Source: Croceimicrobium sp965279135
Lineage (GTDB): Bacteria > Bacteroidota > Bacteroidia > Flavobacteriales > Schleiferiaceae
Assembly: GCA_965279135.1 (NCBI GenBank)
Contig: OZ257133.1
Location: 1,736,001-1,800,000 of the forward strand
Direction of reading: 5' to 3'
DNA: 64,000 bases
The translations under genes were made by a program, and so were the position numbers. Shown one piece after another: positions 59,854 through 64,000 of this stretch. Every line of letters begins with the position of its first letter. The stretch's first letter is position 1. Below the pieces are notes generated by a model. It did no database searches. It saw only the letters and a program-made list of their open reading frames with translations, and had not been told where the DNA came from.

Positions 59854-60807
59854 ATGCAAGCCTTTACCAAATCCTCTTATGGTGGTCCGGAAGTTCTCAA
59901 GTTGAAAGATCTTCTCACCCCTCAACCCAATGCCCATCAAATACTGATAAAAGTGCAAGCTAATTCAGCAAATCCAGCTGATTGGCACATCCTTCGGGGC
60001 AAACCCTTCCTGGCACGTTTTAGCTTTGGATTATTTAAACCCAAAGAACCTATTCTCGGAGGAGACTTCGCCGGAACCGTTCAGGAGGTGGGTTCTGAGG
60101 TGAAGGATTACAAAATTGGCGATCGGGTTTTTGGTGAGAAGTTGGATAGCGCCTTTGCAGAATACTGTGTTGTTGAATCAGAGGTTATTGCCAAAATACC
60201 AAATGAGGCAAGTTTTGAGGAAATGGCCGCACTGCCCATTGCCGGATTAACGGCCTTACAAGGACTAACAAGCCATGGTAATCTTTCTAATGGAGAATCA
60301 GTCCTAATTAATGGCGCTTCTGGAGGAGTAGGACATTTTACGGTACAAATAGCCAAAGCTTTAGGTGCGAGGGTTACCGGAGTTTGCTCTTCCCGTAATG
60401 CCGATTTTGTAAAAAGCCTGGGGGCCGATGAAGTCGTACCCTATGACCAGATAAATCTTAAAGAATACTCCCAGCAACATGATCTGATTATTGATACTCA
60501 TGGGAACCTCAGCCACAGTGATTTAAAACGTTTAGGTAAAAGAGGCGTACTAATTGGCTTCACCACAATGAGCAATATGTTCAGAGTGCTTTTGAGCAAT
60601 GCCTTCAGTAAATTCTCCCTCAAACAGTTTACGGCTCAGGCTAAGACCAAGGACTTGCAAAAGCTTGCGACCCTGGTATCCGAAAAGAAATTGCAAAGCC
60701 ATATTGAGCGAATTTATCCCTGGGAGGAAATACCAGAAGCCATCGCTTTTATCGAAAAGATGAGAACTCGTGGTAAGGTAGTCATGAGTAGAGGCATGAG
60801 TGATTAA
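59854..60807 (+). CDS. zinc-independent medium-chain alcohol dehydrogenase/quinone reductase
   Basis: 317 residues. N-terminal GroES-like domain (VLKLKDLLTPQPNAHQILIK; GGDFAGTVQEVGSEV), Rossmann loop NGASGGVGHFTVQIAKALGA, and LPIAGLTALQGL. Zinc-binding Cys and His of true alcohol dehydrogenases are missing, so it is of the quinone-oxidoreductase type, using NADPH. Confidence 0.9.
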   Translation: MQAFTKSSYGGPEVLKLKDLLTPQPNAHQILIKVQANSANPADWHILRGKPFLARFSFGLFKPKEPILGGDFAGTVQEVGSEVKDYKIGDRVFGEKLDSAFAEYCVVESEVIAKIPNEASFEEMAALPIAGLTALQGLTSHGNLSNGESVLINGASGGVGHFTVQIAKALGARVTGVCSSRNADFVKSLGADEVVPYDQINLKEYSQQHDLIIDTHGNLSHSDLKRLGKRGVLIGFTTMSNMFRVLLSNAFSKFSLKQFTAQAKTKDLQKLATLVSEKKLQSHIERIYPWEEIPEAIAFIEKMRTRGKVVMSRGMSD

Positions 60808-60865
60808 TATCATTCCCTTCCTTAAACCTTTTGCGGTTCTTGGAATCAGAAAAGAAACGCAAAAC

Positions 60866-62344
60866 ATGAAACCAAATACCTACCTCCTGGCCCTACTCAT
60901 TATGGCCTGTTCTCTTGCCAATGGGCAAACTGCTCTCACCTATCCCATTGTTGATACCGATGTACAAGAGCTCTATAGCAATACCGGAATCCTGAACTCA
61001 TTAAATCCCGGAGATGCCTTTTATGGTCAGGATGGATCTTATTCCGGGTTTCAACCTTCTTATACGAACAACGGAGACGGGACCATTTCAGATAACATCA
61101 CTGGCTTAATGTGGGCCAGAGATATGGGCTCTAAAATGACCTATTTCGAAGCCCTCCAGAAAGCAGACACCTCTACTTTAGGGGGATACAGCGATTGGCG
61201 CTTACCAACCATTAAAGAACTTTACTCTTTAGCCTTATTCACCGGCCGGTGTTTCGGAGATTTTGCAATCGACAAATTCATAGACACCAATTACTTCATT
61301 CAACCCATTGGGGATGTTAGCCAGGGAGAACGGGAGATAGACGGTCAGGTGTTATCCAATACCCAGTATGTCGATCTTGTGTTTGGTGGCGATACCGCGC
61401 TTTTTGGTTACAACTTCGTGGATGGCAGGTTAAAAGCTTATCCGAAATATGATCCTATGACTGGAACTGCTAACAATTGGTACTTCCGGATGGTAAGAGG
61501 ATCCAGCCAATACGGGATTAACAATTATACTGACAATGCCGATGGAACAATATCCGATCAAGCTACCGGATTAATGTGGCAACAGGCAGATGATGGAAAT
61601 ACTTACGATTGGGAAGATGCTCTGGCTTATGCGGAAAACCTAAACCTAGCTGGGTATTCCGACTGGCGTTTACCTAATGCCAAAGAGCTACACAGTATCG
61701 TTGATTACAGTCGCAGTCCAAGCACCAGCAACTCCCCTGCCATTGATCCTCTCTTCAGTTGCACCGGTATTTTGGATCCAAATGGAGCAAGTGGTCAATA
61801 TGGTTATTATTGGACGGGATCTCCACTAAAGGATGGTCCGGAACAGTACAGTGATGCCGTTTATATCAGTTTCGGTATTGCCCAGGGGCGAATGGAGACA
61901 CCCCCCAATTCAGGTAATTACCAACTCCTGGATGTACATGGAGCCGGGGCTCAACGCAATGATCCGAAAACGGGCAATCCCAGCGATTTTCCCGACTATT
62001 TTGGACCCCAGGGTGATGTTCGCTACATATTCAACTTTGTACGCTGTGTTCGTGATATTAATCCTGGAATAAACCTAAATGAATTTGGAACTTGGGATTT
62101 CAAAGTCTATCCGAACCCTGCAACCGATTTCATCATATTGGAAATCGAACAGCATCCAAATCAGATAAACTCGTCCAAAATTGAAGTTGAGATTTACAAT
62201 CCGGTCGGTCAGCTAGTTCAGGAACTGAGCTTTGAGGGCGAAGAGGAAATTCGAATCTCATGTGAAAGGTTTAGTGCAGGACTTTATAGTCTTAAAATCA
62301 ATGCCGATCAGCAGCAATTCACCAAGAAAGTGCTTATAAAATGA
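60866..62344 (+). CDS. type IX secreted protein with two DUF1566 domains
   Basis: 492 residues from ATG 60866, which gives a signal peptide ending LANGQ; the frame is open to 60800. Two DUF1566 (Lcl C-terminal) units: NGDGTISDNITGLMWARDMG with YSDWRLPTIKELYSLA, and DGTISDQATGLMWQQADDG with YSDWRLPNAKELHSIVDYS. The end is a sorting domain (FKVYPNPATDFIILEI; EVEIYNPVGQLVQELS; SAGLYSLKI). Secreted adhesin-like protein, ligand unknown. Confidence 0.9.
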   Translation: MKPNTYLLALLIMACSLANGQTALTYPIVDTDVQELYSNTGILNSLNPGDAFYGQDGSYSGFQPSYTNNGDGTISDNITGLMWARDMGSKMTYFEALQKADTSTLGGYSDWRLPTIKELYSLALFTGRCFGDFAIDKFIDTNYFIQPIGDVSQGEREIDGQVLSNTQYVDLVFGGDTALFGYNFVDGRLKAYPKYDPMTGTANNWYFRMVRGSSQYGINNYTDNADGTISDQATGLMWQQADDGNTYDWEDALAYAENLNLAGYSDWRLPNAKELHSIVDYSRSPSTSNSPAIDPLFSCTGILDPNGASGQYGYYWTGSPLKDGPEQYSDAVYISFGIAQGRMETPPNSGNYQLLDVHGAGAQRNDPKTGNPSDFPDYFGPQGDVRYIFNFVRCVRDINPGINLNEFGTWDFKVYPNPATDFIILEIEQHPNQINSSKIEVEIYNPVGQLVQELSFEGEEEIRISCERFSAGLYSLKINADQQQFTKKVLIK

Positions 62345-62352
62345 CCCTTTAA

Positions 62353-62360
62353 TACCTTTG
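62353..62360 (+). promoter_or_regulatory. -7 element of the SUI1 gene
   Basis: TACCTTTG, a match to TAnnTTTG, 14 bases before the ATG and just past the previous stop. Confidence 0.5.
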
Positions 62361-62374
62361 CTTAAAACTCCGAA

Positions 62375-62731
62375 ATGGCAAAGAAGAAATCCAATTCCTT
62401 AGAAGATTTAGGATCAATGGTATTTTCAACCGGAAATTCTGGTTTTCAAGGATTTGATGAGGAAGAGGAAAAAGAGGAAGTCAATCCTGAAGATCAGCTT
62501 CTTGAGGTCCATTTTGAAAAGAAAGGCCGAGGTGGAAAGACTGCCGTTATAGTGAAGGGGTTTGAAGGAAGCGATGAAGCCCTGAAGGATTTGGCCAAGG
62601 GACTCAAATCCCATTGTGCCACCGGAGGCTCAGTAAAGGATGGCGAGATTATCATCCAGGGTGATCTGCGCCCTAAAGTGCTCGACTATCTGCAAAAGCA
62701 GGGTTATAAAACCAAAAGAGTTGGTGGTTAA
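62375..62731 (+). CDS. SUI1/YciH-type translation factor
   Basis: 118 residues. An acidic N-terminal tail (EEEEKEEVNPEDQLLEVHFE) precedes the SUI1/eIF1 domain: KKGRGGKTAVIVKGFEG, LKSHCATGGSVKDGEIIIQG, KVLDYLQKQGYKTKRVGG. Bacterial homologues act in start-site or stress-related translation; precise role in Bacteroidota is unknown. Converges with the next gene, overlapping by 4 bases. Confidence 0.92.
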   Translation: MAKKKSNSLEDLGSMVFSTGNSGFQGFDEEEEKEEVNPEDQLLEVHFEKKGRGGKTAVIVKGFEGSDEALKDLAKGLKSHCATGGSVKDGEIIIQGDLRPKVLDYLQKQGYKTKRVGG

Positions 62732-63249
62732 GCTTTGCGCTTCAACTGACTAATTAATACCCCGCGATAAGCCCAGGGGATAATTAAAAGTAAGACTATC
62801 CCTAGGTAAATAAAGAGATTGTCATTCCAGGCCTTGGATTGCCAAAACGACCAGGCCGAAGCAAGAGACAACAAAGCTGCAAAGGCAAAGGCAAACACCA
62901 GCGCTCGGTTTTGTTCGGCCTTCAATTGGGCCTGACTCTCCTCTCCTTTTAATTGCAATGGGCTGGTTTCTGTAAAATGACATTGGTAATATTTGGGAAA
63001 AGGTCTTTGACGATAAGCCAAAGCTTCCGAATGCAAGAAAATGGCTTTGCGATGTTCGTTCAGGTCCAACCAGATCTCAGCCTCTTTCCCAAAAAGTCCA
63101 CCACAATTAATTTGGTATCGACCCGGGGCTAAATCCAAACTTAAAGTTTCACCAAAAGCAATTCGGCCAGCCTGTTTACGATTAACATACAAGGGGTAAG
63201 ATTCAAAGTATGCGCTGCGATCCCTACGCTGGATCAATAATTCAGGCAT
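62728..63249 (-). CDS. membrane protein of unknown function
   Basis: 173 residues. A soluble strand-rich N-terminal domain (LLIQRRDRSAYFESYPLYVN; GRYQINCGG) with no signal peptide, then two membrane helices at about 117-135 and 145-162 and a basic tail (RGVLISQLKRKA). Overlaps the bshA gene by 8 bases, so the two are probably cotranscribed. Confidence 0.7.
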   Translation of the reverse strand: MPELLIQRRDRSAYFESYPLYVNRKQAGRIAFGETLSLDLAPGRYQINCGGLFGKEAEIWLDLNEHRKAIFLHSEALAYRQRPFPKYYQCHFTETSPLQLKGEESQAQLKAEQNRALVFAFAFAALLSLASAWSFWQSKAWNDNLFIYLGIVLLLIIPWAYRGVLISQLKRKA

Positions 63250-64000
63250 GACTTAATTCCATTGCTTGCTCATAAACCCTTAGATAATCAGGGATGATTT
63301 TATCAATGGCAAACTTTTCGGCTTGACGACGGGCGGCCTTGGCAAACTTCAAATGGCGATCATTATCCTCTAGAATATGAATTCCTCCATTGGCCATAGT
63401 CTCAACATCTGATACATCAGCTGTAAATCCCGTTTGACCGTGCAGGTTCACCTCTCCTAAGCCACCCGTATTGGATGAAATAACCGGCACACCGGCACCC
63501 ATTGCCTCCAAAGCCGCCAATCCAAAACTTTCCTTTTCTGAAGGGAGAAGGAATAGATCAGTGATGCAGAGTAAACGTTCAATTTCCGATGTTTTTCCCA
63601 GGAATTTTACTTTTTCAGAAATACCCAGGTCTTGGCATTGCTTCCGAGCCCTTTCCTTTTCAGGCCCGTCACCTAACATTAGGAGAACAGACGGAATCTT
63701 CTGTTGGATTCGGTAATAAATATCAATCACATCCGGAATGCGCTTTACCTTCCTAAAATTGGATACATGGGTGATAATCTTTTCTCCTTCCTCCGCGAAA
63801 TTGTGCTTACACGAATCATCAGGTTGATAAAGACCTAAATCGAGAAAATTGGGAATCACCTCTATGTCCTTGCGGATATTGAAGAATGCCAAAGTATCCT
63901 GCTTTAAGCTTTCGCTTACTGAGGTAACCACATCCGAATGATTGATACTAAAATTAACCGCCTGCTTATAACTGGGATTTCGGCCTACCAGTGTAATGTC
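63242..64000 (-). CDS. bshA: N-acetyl-alpha-D-glucosaminyl L-malate synthase (5' end outside window)
   Basis: The frame is open from the right edge (64000) to the stop at 63242, 252 codons plus stop, so the N-terminus is missing. It shows the BshA pattern: ITLVGRNPSYKQAVNFSINH, VTSVSESLKQDTLAFF, EVIPNFLDLGLY, HVSNFRKVKRIPDVI and the sugar-nucleotide site SEKESFGLAALEAMGAGVP. Joins GlcNAc to malate, the first step of bacillithiol synthesis. A GTG at 63931 gives a false internal start. Confidence 0.93.
   Translation of the reverse strand, partial: DITLVGRNPSYKQAVNFSINHSDVVTSVSESLKQDTLAFFNIRKDIEVIPNFLDLGLYQPDDSCKHNFAEEGEKIITHVSNFRKVKRIPDVIDIYYRIQQKIPSVLLMLGDGPEKERARKQCQDLGISEKVKFLGKTSEIERLLCITDLFLLPSEKESFGLAALEAMGAGVPVISSNTGGLGEVNLHGQTGFTADVSDVETMANGGIHILEDNDRHLKFAKAARRQAEKFAIDKIIPDYLRVYEQAMELSHA

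Overview
The window comes from a member of the Bacteroidota, most likely a marine-type member of the Flavobacteriales. Evidence: two proteins end in type IX secretion sorting domains (44731-45366, 60866-62344); there is a SusC-style TonB-dependent receptor, a bacillithiol glycosyltransferase BshA, a fused branched-chain 2-oxoacid dehydrogenase E1 alpha/beta, a long-form GAPDH, DUF5777 and LruC-domain proteins; and several genes have the Bacteroidota -7 promoter element TAnnTTTG. No prophage, CRISPR array, rRNA or complete insertion sequence was seen. Genus cannot be assigned from this window alone.

Layout. 1-7000 is loosely packed and accessory: an ECF sigma factor cut by the left edge, a 965-base AT-rich gap with an orphan terminator, a GyrI-like protein, a Kazal-like lipoprotein, a three-gene operon of two CX4CH haem-protein candidates plus a DUF5777 barrel, a decayed IS3-family transposase, two orphan genes (one probably interrupted) and tRNA-Pro(GGG). 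7000-17950 holds a small soluble protein, a TPR histidine kinase with a LytTR response regulator, an unknown two-part membrane protein, a tandem pair of LruC lipoproteins, another lipoprotein and an ATP-grasp enzyme. 18090-28820 is more core: RlmH, a five-gene minus-strand operon (SRPBCC, GNAT, SanA-like, DUF1579-like, bestrophin), a deaminase, an XRE/DUF2975 pair module, a DUF1573 protein, ValS and an HtrA protease.

28924-34762 is a plus-strand run: dapF, a GNAT enzyme, a seven-haem lipoprotein and mltG overlap by four bases each, followed by GAPDH with its own terminator. 34954-44618 is rich in regulators (two AraC types, two Crp types) mixed with lipid or redox enzymes (fatty acid hydroxylase, two short-chain dehydrogenases), DinB, DUF1835 and small membrane proteins. 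44731-49830 has a T9SS cargo, aroQ, a Xer recombinase, the E1 dehydrogenase and a 2OG/Fe(II) dioxygenase. 49833-64000 contains exported proteins of unknown role, a PspC/zinc-ribbon microcluster, a VWA lipoprotein, a TonB receptor, a self-regulated ArsR-SRPBCC operon, an alcohol dehydrogenase, a DUF1566 T9SS protein, a SUI1-type factor and bshA running off the right edge.

The most notable structure outside genes is a recurring intergenic architecture at four places (15880-16045, 26951-27314, 34763-34850, 42193-42275): two arrays of 7-9 base degenerate repeats pointing inward at each other. All four lie just past the 3' end of a gene, but each uses a different repeat word. The clearest regulatory site is upstream of the ArsR gene at 57009-57059, where two identical-format palindromes sit on the -33 and -7 boxes.
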